Source of the DNA: Acidobacteriota bacterium
GTDB taxonomy: Bacteria > Acidobacteriota > Terriglobia > Acidiferrales > 2-02-FULL-67-57
DNA: 5,268 nucleotides
Assembly: GCA_016189965.1 (NCBI GenBank)
Contig: JACPRL010000172.1
Coordinates: forward strand, 1 to 5,268
Direction: 5' to 3'
In this document: positions 5,147 to 5,268 of the stretch, in pieces
Layout: each line of letters begins with the position of its first letter
Numbering within the stretch: position 1 is the first letter of the stretch
Program-made: the position numbers and the translations under genes
Notes under the pieces: model-generated
The model's database searches: none
What the model was told of the DNA's origin: nothing
Seen by the model: the letters and a program-made list of their open reading frames with translations, nothing else

Positions 5147-5268
5147 ATGAGCGAGCTCTTGGGCCGCGGCACGCGCGCCGTTGTCCTCGTGCTGCGCTTC
5201 GGCAACTACGCCGCCGCGCTCCTCCTCGTGGTGGGACTCGTCTGGGTGATGACGGCGCGGGACGTCCC
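5147..5268 (+). CDS. Small membrane protein, probable DUF1634 family (3' truncated by window)
   Basis: The first 40 codons are visible. The peptide begins MSELLGRGTRAVVLVLRFGN and continues into a hydrophobic helix (about residues 10-36) ending at VMTARDV. A short basic N-terminus, then LRFG and a first helix resemble DUF1634 proteins, small multi-helix membrane proteins commonly encoded beside TauE/SafE permeases. The call rests mainly on this neighbourhood and the helix pattern, since too little is visible for a firm match. The start ATG at 5147 overlaps the TGA of the frame in repeat unit B as ATGA, and its first bases CGATGAGCGAGCT echo the starts of both upstream repeat units. A role as a partner or accessory subunit of the permease is inference. 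Confidence 0.6.
   Translation, partial: MSELLGRGTRAVVLVLRFGNYAAALLLVVGLVWVMTARDV

Overview
The window is GC-rich (roughly two thirds G+C by eye) chromosomal DNA with every recognisable gene on the + strand. It most likely comes from an Acidobacteriota (Terriglobia-like) genome. That assignment is inferred from the dispersed repeat families between genes (TCATCCTGAGCG...GAAGGATCTGC, GGCACGGC-ttta-GCCGTGCC, the CCTCTGC and CATCTGTG modules), which I recall as frequent there. The conserved genes themselves do not settle the taxonomy.

Layout. Bases 2-67 are the last 21 codons of rpsO (ribosomal protein S15). A 235-nt leader with two hairpins separates it from pnp (303-2420), a complete polynucleotide phosphorylase with intact catalytic, KH and S1 regions. 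The rpsO-pnp pair is one of the most conserved bacterial gene neighbourhoods. Two back-to-back perfect hairpins follow pnp. The rest of the 605-nt gap up to 3025 is a mosaic of dispersed repeats, including one repeat split by a 74-nt inverted-repeat insert; I see no convincing gene there.

A second apparent operon starts at 3026. It holds a ten-helix DMT/EamA transporter (3026-3946), then after a 3-nt gap a TauE/SafE permease (3950-4756), and at the right edge the start of a small membrane protein (5147 to window end), probably the DUF1634 partner often encoded next to TauE genes. The DMT start has a TAGAAT box 9 nt upstream and no Shine-Dalgarno, which suggests a leaderless transcript.

The most unusual stretch is 4751-5146, between the TauE permease and the DUF1634-like gene. 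Two diverged tandem repeat units (146 and 248 nt) sit exactly at the gene junction. Each begins with a CGATGA sequence that resembles the start of the downstream gene, and each is open in the frame that links one ATGA stop/start overlap to the next. The result is four reading frames joined by three successive 4-nt ATGA overlaps. The repeats therefore appear to have entered the operon without breaking translational coupling.

The first operon serves translation and RNA turnover. The second is a membrane transport cassette whose substrates cannot be read from sequence. I found no CRISPR array, tRNA, rRNA or transposase, and no clearly novel protein system.
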